Assembly: GCA_016743235.1 (NCBI GenBank)
Contig: VRZD01000006.1
Location: 167,582-231,581 of the forward strand
Direction: 5' to 3'
DNA from: Pantanalinema sp. GBBB05
GTDB taxonomy: Bacteria; Cyanobacteriota; Cyanobacteriia; Leptolyngbyales; Leptolyngbyaceae
Length of the DNA stretch: 64,000 bases
A program made the position numbers and the translations under genes. Shown here piece by piece: positions 50,376 through 58,426 of the stretch (positions are counted from its first letter, which is position 1; each line of letters starts with the position of its first letter). The notes under the pieces were generated by a model. It was not told where the DNA came from. It saw only the letters and a program-made list of their open reading frames with translations, and searched no databases.

Positions 50376-51036
50376 CTAGCCGGATCTTGATTGATAGATT
50401 GGAGTTAATTGCCAGTTTGCTTCACACTGTCGGTAATCCAGAGGCAATATTTAGCCTGACTCTCCCTGAAACACAATATTTATCGCTCTAGCGGTTAATA
50501 TGACCCTATCTTCACACATTACAGCCCTTGCTATCAGTAGGTTTACTGCCTACTTTCAAAGGCAACCGAATTTACTCTGTCTGTGTTAAAATCATCTTCT
50601 TCTGATCTTTATAAGAATATGATGAAGTTCTACTGATTTCCTAGGACTAATAAAGGTAACTTGCTAAAGTTACTTCAGAAAAGTACGCTTGCCTCAGTAA
50701 ATATATTGATGAGGTCGAATGTCTAGCCTGCCTAGGGTGATTAATCAGGGGTTCTCCGTCTACCTTTAAATAGGTGTTATCCTAGATCGGTTGGGCCACT
50801 TTTCTGGGTGTCCTCCCAAATGCTGAATTCCTGGCTTCAACGGTAACGTTAGTTAGAAGCATTTGAAATTGTCCAAAAATTGAGATTCTCATAGGGTTTA
50901 AGCATCAAACCGGGGAATTGAATCAATTGCTTGATCATGTTCCAGTCGATTCGGATCAGGTGTGCGATCGCCAGTAGTCACACGATCGCGAGATAACGAA
51001 GAAAATCTCCAGTTTATAGTGACACGCCCATTAAAT
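50376..51036. other. Long non-coding region with small hairpins
   Basis: No coding frame is credible here. Short perfect hairpins occur, for example GTAACTT/AAGTTAC (50656-50673), AGTAGG/CCTACT (near 50537-50555) and the palindrome TGATTAATCA near 50738. The stretch 50720-50900 has GC-rich, structured-looking sequence that I cannot assign. Together with the repeats that follow, this 933-bp gap is the longest in the window. Confidence 0.5.
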
Positions 51037-51155
51037 CAGGTGTAGTTTGCCCAGAGAACGAACTTTGGGGTGGTTTAGCCCCCAGTTCTTCCAGCGTTAC
51101 TTCCGCACAGCTGCTTTCCGGATCATTAAGGCAGCCGACTGTTAAATAGATCGGG
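51037..51155 (+). repeat. Structured repeat, copy 1
   Basis: It begins CAGGTGTAGTTTGCC, shared with copy 2 151 bp further on. Hairpin 1 pairs GAACTTTGGGG (51060-51070) with CCCCCAGTTC (51079-51088) around the loop TGGTTTAG. A second stem GCTGC/GCAGC follows (about 51110-51135), then GCCGACTG and AGATCG. Copies 2 and 3 keep the pairing with different bases. See copies 2 and 3. Confidence 0.6.
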
Positions 51156-51185
51156 CGCAAAACCCAAACAAACTATATAAGTTGC

Positions 51186-51305
51186 ACCAGGTGTAGTCTG
51201 CCAGGGGAGCGAGCTTAGATGGTCGTTTAGATCTCAGTTCCTCCAACGCAGCTTCCTTCTTTCTGCCCTCTAGGCAGCATCCATAGGAAGCCGATTGATA
51301 GAGAT
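51186..51305 (+). repeat. Structured repeat, copy 2
   Basis: Begins CCAGGTGTAGTCTGCC. Hairpin 1: GAGCTTAGAT (51211-51220) with ATCTCAGTTC (51231-51240), loop GGTCGTTTAG. Stem 2: GCTTCCT (51251-51257) with AGGAAGC (51285-51291), enclosing CTGCC/GGCAG (51263-51277). It ends just 4 bases before a possible GTG start at 51309, so in a transcript it would form the leader of that gene. Confidence 0.6.
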
Positions 51306-51308
51306 CGT

Positions 51309-51785
51309 GTGCAGAAACCATCCCATTGGTCTGAATCCTTGTACGCTATGCAAACTGATCCATCTTCGTTGAGTTCTCAGTCTTCAACAGGAGAACGACG
51401 GCAACGGAATCGAAAACGCTCGAAGCGACGCGGCATCTACTGCCCTATCCATACTTGCTATCTCGACAGCGTTAGTCCCAAATATCCTCTCTTTGCCGAC
51501 CAAGCGGGTCAACTGCAACAACGGGGAATCTCTCGCAAACATGCTCAACTCTTAATCGCTGATCAAACAGCAGTTCCTCTCCAGGGGGAATGGCTAGAAG
51601 CATTTTGGTGTGAGCATTGTCAGAAAACTAAGTGGTACCGGGTGCGTAAGCGAGAAAGCACATATGAGATTGCGATTGCCCCGCCTGAACTCTGGCGATC
51701 GGTGTCCGGAGTGATTGATCCCTACGGTAACCCCTCGGTTAGCGAGTTTACTAGAAGACAAGCTCGAATGCTGAGGTATGTGTAG
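51309..51785 (+). CDS. Conserved-looking hypothetical with C-x2-H / C-x2-C pair
   Basis: 158 residues from GTG 51309, or 145 from ATG 51348; neither start has a strong ribosome binding site. A basic, Ser/Arg-rich N-terminus (RRQRNRKRSKRRG) is followed by IYCPIHTCYLD (Cys45, His48) and EAFWCEHCQKTKWYRV (Cys101, Cys104), a spacing that could bind one zinc ion. The C-terminus is ELWRSVSGVIDPYGNPSVSEF. I recognise no family; a nucleic-acid-binding role is possible from charge and zinc-like motif. It lies directly after the tandem structured repeats and before the polysaccharide genes. Confidence 0.75.
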   Translation: MQKPSHWSESLYAMQTDPSSLSSQSSTGERRQRNRKRSKRRGIYCPIHTCYLDSVSPKYPLFADQAGQLQQRGISRKHAQLLIADQTAVPLQGEWLEAFWCEHCQKTKWYRVRKRESTYEIAIAPPELWRSVSGVIDPYGNPSVSEFTRRQARMLRYV

Positions 51786-51790
51786 CCTGT

Positions 51791-51817
51791 GATTGTGATT
51801 GCTACCAAGTCACAATC
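51791..51817 (+). terminator. Hairpin after the zinc-motif gene
   Basis: Eight-base perfect arms GATTGTGA (51791-51798) and TCACAATC (51810-51817), beginning 5 bases after the stop. There is only a short T stretch after it, so efficiency is uncertain. Confidence 0.5.
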
Positions 51818-52178
51818 TTAGTTACTTAACGGCTTATTTTAATGACAAAGTAGCTGAAGTAACTAATGACTTTTGAGTCCATTCAAGCTCCAAATATCCA
51901 GTCCTTCATTTCAGCGACGTTAAATCTATCTTGATTACACTAATTATTTCTGGATTAGTTCAGTCATGATTTTTTAAGCTGTGCTGGAGCCCAAATTTTG
52001 AGTTAAGCTGCCTCATCACTTTGATGTATTTGGCAAGTAATTTATGGTGAAAATTGCTTGCAAAGCTTATCAACAAAATTAAATAGCTATAGGTGTATTT
52101 CTGCCATGTATTACCAGGTTAGTGGGTACTGAAGCCCCTGTCTGTACTAAACCCTGCTAAGAAGAAGAAGTCAACCCT
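51818..52178. other. AT-rich leader region before the glycosyltransferase gene
   Basis: 361 bp without a credible gene. A nine-base inverted repeat TAGTTACTT/AAGTAACTA spans about 51819-51866. It should hold the promoter of the polysaccharide cluster, but I see no clear promoter boxes. The bases before the ATG at 52179 (AAGAAGAAG) give at best a weak ribosome binding site. Confidence 0.45.
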
Positions 52179-52979
52179 ATGCATGTAGATCTGAAAGATA
52201 AGCCCGCCTCTCTCAAAGTTGTTGGTATTCCTGTCACGGCTTTAGATTTTAAATCCCAAATCACCTTAATAATGGAATGGGCTAAGCAGCGAGAAAGTAG
52301 AAGTGTTTGTGTTGCTAATGTCCATATGCTAGTAGAAGCCCACCGAGATGCGGCATTTGCCAATGTGCTAGAACAAGCGGATCTTGTGACTCCCGATGGG
52401 ATGCCACTAGTGTGGATGTTACGGTGGTTAGGCAATCCTCACCAAGACCGAGTCGCAGGCTTAGACATTATGCTTTCTGTCTGTGCTCAGGCAATCGAGC
52501 AAAATATCAGTATTTTCCTCCTGGGTTCAGAACCAGAGATTTTGCAACGCATGACCGCCAAATTCCGCCAAGAGTTTCCTCAGCTCAAGCTGGCTGGGGC
52601 TGAGTCCCTGCCCTTTCGTCCGTTAACCGATGCTGAAAATGCGGCGATCGTCAAAAAAATCAATCAAAGCGATGCTGGGTTAGTACTTGTATCGCTAGGT
52701 TGCCCGAAGCAAGAAACTTGGATCGCTAAACACCAAGGTACAGTCCATGCCGTCATGATTGGTTTAGGCGGAGCATTTCCCGTCTATGCTGGATTGAAAA
52801 AGCGGGCACCTCGCTTAATTCAAGGGGCTGGACTGGAGTGGTTGTATCGGCTGATTCAAGAACCGAGGCGATTGTGGTGGCGGTACAGTAGTACAATTCC
52901 AATGTTTTTATGGCTGGCGCTGAAACAATTATGGAGCAGTAAATCTGATCTAGATAAAGACTTAGTTGAAATCAATTAA
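52179..52979 (+). CDS. WecG/TagA/CpsF-family glycosyltransferase (GT26)
   Basis: 266 residues. The family signature is present: VCVANVHMLVEAHRD, ADLVTPDGMPLVWML (Asp73), FLLGSEPEILQRM, LVLVSLGCPKQETWI and GLGGAFPVYAGLKKRAPRLI. These enzymes add a sugar such as ManNAcA or ManNAc to an undecaprenyl-linked acceptor at the inner membrane face, early in surface-polysaccharide synthesis. It is the first gene of the polysaccharide region and is closed by a strong terminator at 53018. Confidence 0.93.
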   Translation: MHVDLKDKPASLKVVGIPVTALDFKSQITLIMEWAKQRESRSVCVANVHMLVEAHRDAAFANVLEQADLVTPDGMPLVWMLRWLGNPHQDRVAGLDIMLSVCAQAIEQNISIFLLGSEPEILQRMTAKFRQEFPQLKLAGAESLPFRPLTDAENAAIVKKINQSDAGLVLVSLGCPKQETWIAKHQGTVHAVMIGLGGAFPVYAGLKKRAPRLIQGAGLEWLYRLIQEPRRLWWRYSSTIPMFLWLALKQLWSSKSDLDKDLVEIN

Positions 52980-53017
52980 GCATTGAGTTTGTCCCGCCTG
53001 AGCTTATCTGTCTTTCC

Positions 53018-53058
53018 TCACCCCTGCTTTCAAACTTGGAAACAGGGGTGATACTTTT
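53018..53058 (+). terminator. Rho-independent terminator
   Basis: TCACCCCTG (53018-53026) pairs perfectly with CAGGGGTGA (53043-53051), with a further TTTC/GAAA extension, and is followed by TACTTTTG. It separates the glycosyltransferase from gmd. Confidence 0.75.
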
Positions 53059-53139
53059 GTACATTTATTGCTCCAGCTTTCCCATTCCATATCTACAGAT
53101 CAAATTGATCTTCTCTAGCCCCAATTAAGGTAGAAATTC

Positions 53140-54219
53140 ATGACGAATTGCAAGCGAGCACTAATTACAGGAATTACTGGTCAGGATGGTTCTTACCTGA
53201 GCGAGTTGTTGCTGGAAAAGGGCTACGAAATTCATGGCATTATTCGCCGAACCTCTACGTTTAATACCGATCGCATTGATCACATCTATGAAGACGCTCA
53301 TAACCCAGGGGCACGATTGTTTTTGCACTATGGCGATTTAACCGATGGCACCACATTGAGACGATTGCTGGAGGAGGTGAGACCTGCCGAAATTTATAAC
53401 TTGGGAGCACAGTCACATGTGCGGGTAAGTTTTGATTCACCCGAGTACACCGTCGATTCTGTCGGGATGGGGACGCTAAGGCTACTAGAGGCGATTCGTG
53501 ACTATCAGCAGCGCACTGGAGAGCAAGTTCGCTTCTATCAGGCGGGTTCATCGGAAATGTTTGGCAAGGTGCAGGAAATTCCCCAAACAGAAACGACTCC
53601 CTTTTATCCTCGCAGTCCCTATGCCTGTGCGAAGGTCTATGCCCATTGGCAAACGGTGAATTACCGAGAGTCCTACAAGCTGTTTGCCTGTAATGGCATT
53701 TTGTTTAACCATGAGTCACCCCGGCGAGGAGAAACCTTTGTGACTCGCAAAATTACTCGGGCGTTGGCTCGGATTGTTGCTGGGCAGCAGCAAAAGCTGT
53801 ATATGGGCAATTTGGATGCCAAACGCGATTGGGGGTATGCCAAGGACTATGTGCAGGCGATGTGGCTGATGCTGCAACAGGCAGAACCTGACGATTATGT
53901 AGTGGCAACGGGAGAAACCCATTCCGTGAAGGAGTTTCTGGATATTGCGTTTGGTTATGTCAACCTGGATTGGCAAAAGTATGTAGAGTTCGATGAGCGT
54001 TACCTGCGTCCAGCCGAGGTGGAGCTGTTAATTGGTGATCCCACGAAGGCGAGGGCAAGATTGGGTTGGGAACCATCGGTAACGTTTGAGCAGTTAGTCC
54101 ATTTAATGGTCGAAGCAGATCTAAAGGCGTTGGGACTAATTCCTTTAAATGGGCATGAACGGCAAATTGTGCAAGATCTGGCAACGGTGCGGCAGTCGGT
54201 TGGTAGTTCTCTGTCCTAA
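53140..54219 (+). CDS. gmd: GDP-mannose 4,6-dehydratase
   Basis: 359 residues of the extended short-chain dehydrogenase fold. The NADP loop [16 protein letters not shown] starts at residue 7; QAGSSEMFG (133-142) supplies Ser and Glu, and YACAK gives Tyr161/Lys165. It converts GDP-D-mannose to GDP-4-keto-6-deoxy-D-mannose. The ribosome binding site is weak (TTAAGG). fcl follows 20 bp later, completing the path to GDP-L-fucose for polysaccharide or carotenoid glycosides. Confidence 0.96.
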   Translation: MTNCKRALITGITGQDGSYLSELLLEKGYEIHGIIRRTSTFNTDRIDHIYEDAHNPGARLFLHYGDLTDGTTLRRLLEEVRPAEIYNLGAQSHVRVSFDSPEYTVDSVGMGTLRLLEAIRDYQQRTGEQVRFYQAGSSEMFGKVQEIPQTETTPFYPRSPYACAKVYAHWQTVNYRESYKLFACNGILFNHESPRRGETFVTRKITRALARIVAGQQQKLYMGNLDAKRDWGYAKDYVQAMWLMLQQAEPDDYVVATGETHSVKEFLDIAFGYVNLDWQKYVEFDERYLRPAEVELLIGDPTKARARLGWEPSVTFEQLVHLMVEADLKALGLIPLNGHERQIVQDLATVRQSVGSSLS

Positions 54220-54239
54220 ACAAGAATGGATGATAAGGA

Positions 54240-55214
54240 ATGATGTTGATGAGTACTGCTCCATTTGACCTGCAAGGTAAACGTATTTTAGTGACAGGTG
54301 GGGCTGGTTTTCTGGGTAAACAGGTGATCCAGCAACTGGTAGCGGCTGGAGCGGATTTAGCTAAGGTCACGGTGCCCCGATCGCGTGATTGCGACCTCCG
54401 TCAACTGGAACATTGCAAACGGGCAGTTGATCAGCAGGATCTGGTGATTCACTTAGCGGCTCATGTCGGTGGCATTGGCTTGAACCGGGAAAAACCCGCT
54501 GAACTGTTCTATGACAACTTGATCATGGGAACTCAACTGATTCATGCGGCATATACCGCTGGAGTCCATAAGTTTGTCTGTGTAGGCACAATTTGCGCTT
54601 ACCCCAAATTCACCCCTGTACCCTTTCAGGAAGATGAACTCTGGAATGGCTATCCGGAGGAAACGAATGCGCCATATGGCATTGCTAAAAAAGCCTTATT
54701 AGTGCAGTTACAAGCCTATCGGCAGCAGTATGGCTTCGATGGGATCTATTTATTGCCGGTGAATCTGTATGGACCAGAGGATAATTTTGATCCGCATAGT
54801 TCCCATGTCATCCCGGCTCTCATTCGGAAAGTTTATGAGGCAAACCAACGGGGAGACCAACAGCTTCCTGTCTGGGGCGATGGCAGTCCGACGCGCGAGT
54901 TTCTCTACTCCACAGATGCCGCTCGGGGAATTGTGATGGCGGCTCAGTCCTATAGTCATTCCGACCCCGTAAACCTTGGTACAGGCGATGAAATTTCTAT
55001 CCGGAATTTGGTGCTGTTGATTTGTGAACTGATGGAGTTTAAGGGAGAGGTGGTTTGGGAAACCGATCAACCGAATGGTCAGCCGCGCCGTTGTCTGGAT
55101 ATAAAACGCGCCAAAGCTGCCTTTGGGTTTACAGCTCAAGTAGATTTCCGGCAGGGGTTACAGAACACGATCGCATGGTATGCCAACCAGGCGGCTGAAT
55201 ACTGTGAAGCTTGA
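54240..55214 (+). CDS. fcl: GDP-L-fucose synthase
   Basis: 324 residues from ATG 54240; AAGGA directly touches that codon, so ATG 54249 (9 bases away, product [12 protein letters not shown]...) may be the real start. NADP loop [12 protein letters not shown] (about 18-29), [15 protein letters not shown] and catalytic Tyr146/Lys150 ([10 protein letters not shown]) are intact. It epimerises and reduces the Gmd product to GDP-L-fucose. Co-transcribed with gmd. Confidence 0.95.
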   Translation: MMLMSTAPFDLQGKRILVTGGAGFLGKQVIQQLVAAGADLAKVTVPRSRDCDLRQLEHCKRAVDQQDLVIHLAAHVGGIGLNREKPAELFYDNLIMGTQLIHAAYTAGVHKFVCVGTICAYPKFTPVPFQEDELWNGYPEETNAPYGIAKKALLVQLQAYRQQYGFDGIYLLPVNLYGPEDNFDPHSSHVIPALIRKVYEANQRGDQQLPVWGDGSPTREFLYSTDAARGIVMAAQSYSHSDPVNLGTGDEISIRNLVLLICELMEFKGEVVWETDQPNGQPRRCLDIKRAKAAFGFTAQVDFRQGLQNTIAWYANQAAEYCEA

Positions 55215-55642
55215 TCAGTCCCGCTGATAACGCTGCCTCACAAACATACCGTGTAAATACAGGAGCATAACCTCAGAGCTTTAAGAAGTAGACAAATCTT
55301 GTGAAGGTACGGTAAACACTTGCCGCTAATCTGGTCAGTTTCAGTAAGAGTACTTAAAATTCAAAGGAGTGGAGGTTGGCATCATCAATTCACTGATTTG
55401 AAAACGCTCCACACGAGTCTTCAGGGTTAAGTTCATCTACCAATAGTGCACTGCCGGGCTACCGAATCAATTGTCTAGCTGGTTTGGACAGAGGTAAGTG
55501 AATGAGGTCATAAGCTGGCGATCGCCAGCTCAGTCATTGATCTAACCCTTTGAGTTTACATACCTCTAGAATTCGTTAGCCTACCAGGTTTTGTGAAGTT
55601 AACTCAAACCAAACAAAAAGTACACTTAGGTAGGTTCAAGAG
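55215..55642. other. 428-bp gap before the PTPA-CTERM gene
   Basis: No credible coding frame. It contains the palindrome listed at 55501-55538 and the promoter region of the sorting-substrate gene. The base composition is ordinary. I see no copy of the structured repeat. Confidence 0.5.
55501..55538. promoter_or_regulatory. Near-palindrome built on a HIP1 site
   Basis: AGCTGGCGATCGCCAGCT (55513-55530) is a perfect 18-base palindrome centred on GCGATCGC; outer arms AATGA (55501) and TCATT (55538) extend the symmetry. It lies 105 bp before the PTPA-CTERM gene. It could be an operator or simply an extended HIP1. Confidence 0.4.
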
Positions 55643-56284
55643 ATGAATTTTAAACTGATAGTTGCCGGAATAGCAGCGGTTACTGCGTTAGCAACCATAA
55701 CGACGGCTGAGGCAGCACAAGCCCTGAGTTTTGGGGATACATTAGATTTTGCGGGTGAATCGCGACTGGAAATAGCTATCGACGAGCTATCTGCTGTACT
55801 CAACTTTGACTCTAATGCTTTAATTGGAGCAACTAATTACTCTCTACCTACAGGTAAGGCTGCTGTGGGAGGAGGCTCCGATGCGGCATTTGGTGTTGGT
55901 GGCTCCATTATCAACCTTATTGACCTAAATCTAGTTGCAGATGGAACTAACAAATTCAAGCTTAACTCATCTGTCTCTGACTTTCTGACAATACCTACAG
56001 CACCTGGTAACGTTAAATTCACCCTGACGAAGTTTGTACTGATTAAAGAGGGAAGCAGAAACTGGAGCGCAGATTTCGCGGGTATATTCACAAGTCCAAA
56101 TGCTCTATCTGGAATTGGAGATTTTACAACTCAAGGCAGATTCACCGGAGTTGGGGCAACTTATTCTGCCTATGTTACTGCGGTGCCTACTCCCGCTCTG
56201 CTACCAGGACTACTCGGACTTGGTGTAGGCATACTACGTAAGCGCAAGACAACAATAGCTGAAGAATCTGAGGTGAAGGCTTAG
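55643..56284 (+). CDS. PTPA-CTERM sorting-domain protein (exosortase substrate)
   Basis: 213 residues. A signal peptide (hydrophobic 4-22, cleavage near the AEAAQA region) precedes a beta-rich domain without cysteines. The C-terminus holds PTPA (182-185), a hydrophobic helix (LLPGLLGLGVGIL) and the basic cluster RKRK, the tripartite pattern of CTERM sorting signals of the PTPA type, followed by an unusually long acidic tail of eleven residues (TTIAEESEVKA). The protein would be secreted, cut at the motif by an exosortase and released or anchored on the surface. The HpsJ-like and exosortase genes follow on the same strand. Confidence 0.9.
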   Translation: MNFKLIVAGIAAVTALATITTAEAAQALSFGDTLDFAGESRLEIAIDELSAVLNFDSNALIGATNYSLPTGKAAVGGGSDAAFGVGGSIINLIDLNLVADGTNKFKLNSSVSDFLTIPTAPGNVKFTLTKFVLIKEGSRNWSADFAGIFTSPNALSGIGDFTTQGRFTGVGATYSAYVTAVPTPALLPGLLGLGVGILRKRKTTIAEESEVKA

Positions 56285-56299
56285 TTTATTGATTTCGTG

Positions 56300-56342
56300 A
56301 AGGTGTGATGATCTACTAGTGTTTAGCCGGATCTCACGCCTT
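56300..56342 (+). terminator. Hairpin after the PTPA-CTERM gene
   Basis: AAGGTGTGA (56300-56308) pairs with TCACGCCTT (56334-56342) with one G-T pair, and an inner GATC/GATC pair extends the stem. There is no long T run after it. It could end or attenuate transcription between substrate and exosortase genes. Confidence 0.5.
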
Positions 56343-56447
56343 TGCCCCGAAATAATTGGTAAGACTCCTCCTGCAATAGACAACTAAATTAATTCTCTTG
56401 ACCTGTCCATTCAGCGCTTGTTTATATTCACAACTGTTAACTTACTT

Positions 56448-57047
56448 ATGGCGTCTCTCTCTTCTTCCCAGGTTTCTACCAGCTACAATACAAAATCTCT
56501 AGTTAAAATCGTTGGTCTCGCCTGTTTAGCTGGCTTTGTGATTGATATGCTGATCCTGGCATTACCTCCTGCTTTAGGTAGCCCAGAGTGGCGCACAGGG
56601 TTTCTGCAACAGATGAGCGATCGCAGCATTGTTTTACTGTTTGGTGCTGCGTTAACTCTCTATGGCAGCTTAGACATCCGAGCATTACGTAAGCAACTTG
56701 GCATGCTCTGCCTAATCATCGGTGTCGTCTATCTGCTCTCCTGTGTGTTAGTAATTTACGATGGGTTAACTTTAAATGATTTAGCGACTAAAAATATCAC
56801 AAACCAAGCCGAGCAGGTGCAAACCCAAATTCAAAATGCCAAGAATGATCCCAAAGTTGCACCCAATATTACCCCAGAGCAGTTACAACAAGCGTCTCAA
56901 CAAATTGATGCACGGGTGACAGCCCTGAAGCAAAACACTAAAGCTGGCATCATGAAAACTGCGATCGCGATTATGGGCAACTTGGTAGTGATTGGGGTTG
57001 CTCTAATTAGTTTGGGTCGTTATGGTTTGCGTCCACACAAAAATTAG
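56448..57047 (+). CDS. HpsJ-like membrane protein, exosortase-associated
   Basis: ATG 56448 is preferred; an extension 30 bases upstream would need TTG. 199 residues: helices at about 20-40, 60-80 and 88-110, a polar, Gln/Asn-rich alpha-helical middle (about 120-170, QAEQVQTQIQNAKNDPKV) that may form a coiled coil, and a final helix (about 173-192). This layout matches the HpsJ-type proteins that neighbour cyanobacterial exosortases and hormogonium polysaccharide genes. The stop overlaps or nearly touches the next start, so it is translated with the exosortase. Exact family subtype is uncertain. Confidence 0.78.
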   Translation: MASLSSSQVSTSYNTKSLVKIVGLACLAGFVIDMLILALPPALGSPEWRTGFLQQMSDRSIVLLFGAALTLYGSLDIRALRKQLGMLCLIIGVVYLLSCVLVIYDGLTLNDLATKNITNQAEQVQTQIQNAKNDPKVAPNITPEQLQQASQQIDARVTALKQNTKAGIMKTAIAIMGNLVVIGVALISLGRYGLRPHKN

Positions 57048-57052
57048 TGGTA

Positions 57053-57967
57053 ATGAAGTGGCAAAAGAAGGTGAGTCAGGTAGCCCAGCAATTCCTGCAA
57101 ACTAACCTAAAAACAACTCATGGGCGCTTTGTATTATGTGGGCTACTAGTAGGACTGAGTTATCTCCCTGTTTGGCTCGGCGGTCTAACCGTTAGTGCAT
57201 CGCAAGGATCGGCAGGACTACCGCTCATTCTGGCGGTTGTGTTTCTGGGATTTCAGGAGTTGTGGAAGCAGCGGAAGATACTAGCCCAGACTACTGCAGC
57301 TGAAGAAGACCAACTGTTGGGGCATGTGCTAATCCTGAGTGGGGTGATCCTGTTTCCTTTTTGCCGATCTGTAATCTGGTCGCAAGCTTTAATCTGGTTA
57401 TTAGTCTTGGCTGGGATTGCTTGTAGTTCTTGGGGAGTCAGCTTCTTTCGAAAATACCCCCTGCCAATTCTGCTGATTGCGTTAAGTGTGTATCCTAAGC
57501 CTGGGGTGATGGCACGTATTCTGTGGCAAACATTCACACCTCCGAACCTACTTGAGAATTTAATGGCGAATGCTGGAGCTCATGCCCTGAGAACGATCGG
57601 ACAACCAGCTACTGTGATTGAGAATGTTGTTTCGCTACCAGCTGGTGCAGTGAAAGTGGATTGGGGTTGCAATGGCTTTAATATGGCTTTTACGATGGCA
57701 GCGGCTGGTTTAATTATGGGGCTTTTTCTTAAGCAAAGCTGGCTCAAAATTATTGGCTTTATTGTGGTAGGGATTATTTTATCACTGCTCTCCAATGTGC
57801 CGCGTATCATGCTGCTAGCGATCGCTTCTGTTTATTGGGGAGAAGCATCATTTAAGTTTTGGCATGGACCTTGGGGGGGGCAGATGTTTGCAGGGGTACT
57901 GTTTACTGTCTACTACTATGCCATTATGTGGATAGTGAATCGTTCCACTAAAAAAGTTACAATATGA
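57053..57967 (+). CDS. Cyanobacterial exosortase (cyanoexosortase)
   Basis: 304 residues from ATG 57053, five bases after the upstream stop; GTG 57047 is an alternative. About eight membrane helices. The catalytic triad of exosortases is present: Cys206 in DWGCNGFNMAFT, Arg251 in LSNVPRIMLLAIA and His271 in FKFWHGPWGGQMF. Exosortases cut CTERM-type sorting signals at the cytoplasmic membrane. The partner substrate is two genes upstream. Whether it is cyanoexosortase A, B or C cannot be told from sequence alone. Confidence 0.9.
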   Translation: MKWQKKVSQVAQQFLQTNLKTTHGRFVLCGLLVGLSYLPVWLGGLTVSASQGSAGLPLILAVVFLGFQELWKQRKILAQTTAAEEDQLLGHVLILSGVILFPFCRSVIWSQALIWLLVLAGIACSSWGVSFFRKYPLPILLIALSVYPKPGVMARILWQTFTPPNLLENLMANAGAHALRTIGQPATVIENVVSLPAGAVKVDWGCNGFNMAFTMAAAGLIMGLFLKQSWLKIIGFIVVGIILSLLSNVPRIMLLAIASVYWGEASFKFWHGPWGGQMFAGVLFTVYYYAIMWIVNRSTKKVTI

Positions 57968-58176
57968 AGCCTAGATGAACGCCACTTAAAGTCAACATAA
58001 GTTGCAGAAGAGTTTCCATGTTTCTCCCTGATATAAAGAGCAGCCTGCGTAGTAAGTGAGTGGTTCAGGTTAAGCCTTGCAATCCAATTCTCTAAAATCA
58101 AGCTTGCCGTACTTATAGCAATAGGATTTAACTCTGTTAGGGTTAAACAATTAATAGAACAAATGATTTTATTAGA

Positions 58177-58268
58177 AGTGAGCTTTGATGGTCGTTTAGA
58201 TCTCAGTTTCTTCACCGTAACCTCCCTAGGATTGAGATGACTTTATTAACCAGGAGGTCGATTACAGG
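58177..58268 (+). repeat. Structured repeat, copy 3
   Basis: GAGCTTTGAT (58180-58189) and ATCTCAGTTT (58200-58209) flank the loop GGTCGTTTAG, identical to copy 2. Stem 2 is AACCTCC (58219-58225) with GGAGGT (58253-58258), where copy 2 has GCTTCCT/AGGAAGC: both sides changed together. CGATT follows stem 2 in copies 2 and 3. The left block CAGGTGTAG of the other copies is missing here. It lies 159 bp before the ABC exporter permease gene. Confidence 0.55.
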
Positions 58269-58348
58269 ATCAATGTGACAAAAGCAGTAACGAGTATAAG
58301 ATGGCAGGCGGAACACGATGGAGTGAGCGTAAGTGTCCGAAATTAATG

Positions 58349-58393
58349 ACAACAAAAATGCGATCTCAAGTCCTAAAATCGCATTTTTGTTGT
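58349..58393 (+). terminator. 16-bp perfect inverted repeat, terminator-like
   Basis: ACAACAAAAATGCGAT (58349-58364) and ATCGCATTTTTGTTGT (58378-58393) pair perfectly around a 13-base loop. The AAAAA/TTTTT inside the stem gives a T run on either strand, so it can work in both directions. It likely ends transcription from the exosortase side. Confidence 0.7.
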
Positions 58394-58426
58394 ATGGAAT
58401 GACTAGAGAAACAAATTACTAATGTA

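Larger units (their letters stand above)
57968..58426. other. 459-bp gap with structured repeat and terminator
   Basis: It contains structured repeat copy 3 (58177-58268) and a strong inverted repeat (58349-58393). No coding frame is credible. The HIP1 octamer is last seen just before this gap, at about 57820. Confidence 0.6.

Noticed and set aside
53960..54370. 136-codon minus-strand frame across the gmd-fcl junction
   Set aside because: It overlaps two well-supported enzyme genes and has no recognisable motif.
58291..58395. 33-codon frame before the exporter permease
   Set aside because: It reads through the terminator-like inverted repeat, which accounts for its sequence; no ribosome binding site.
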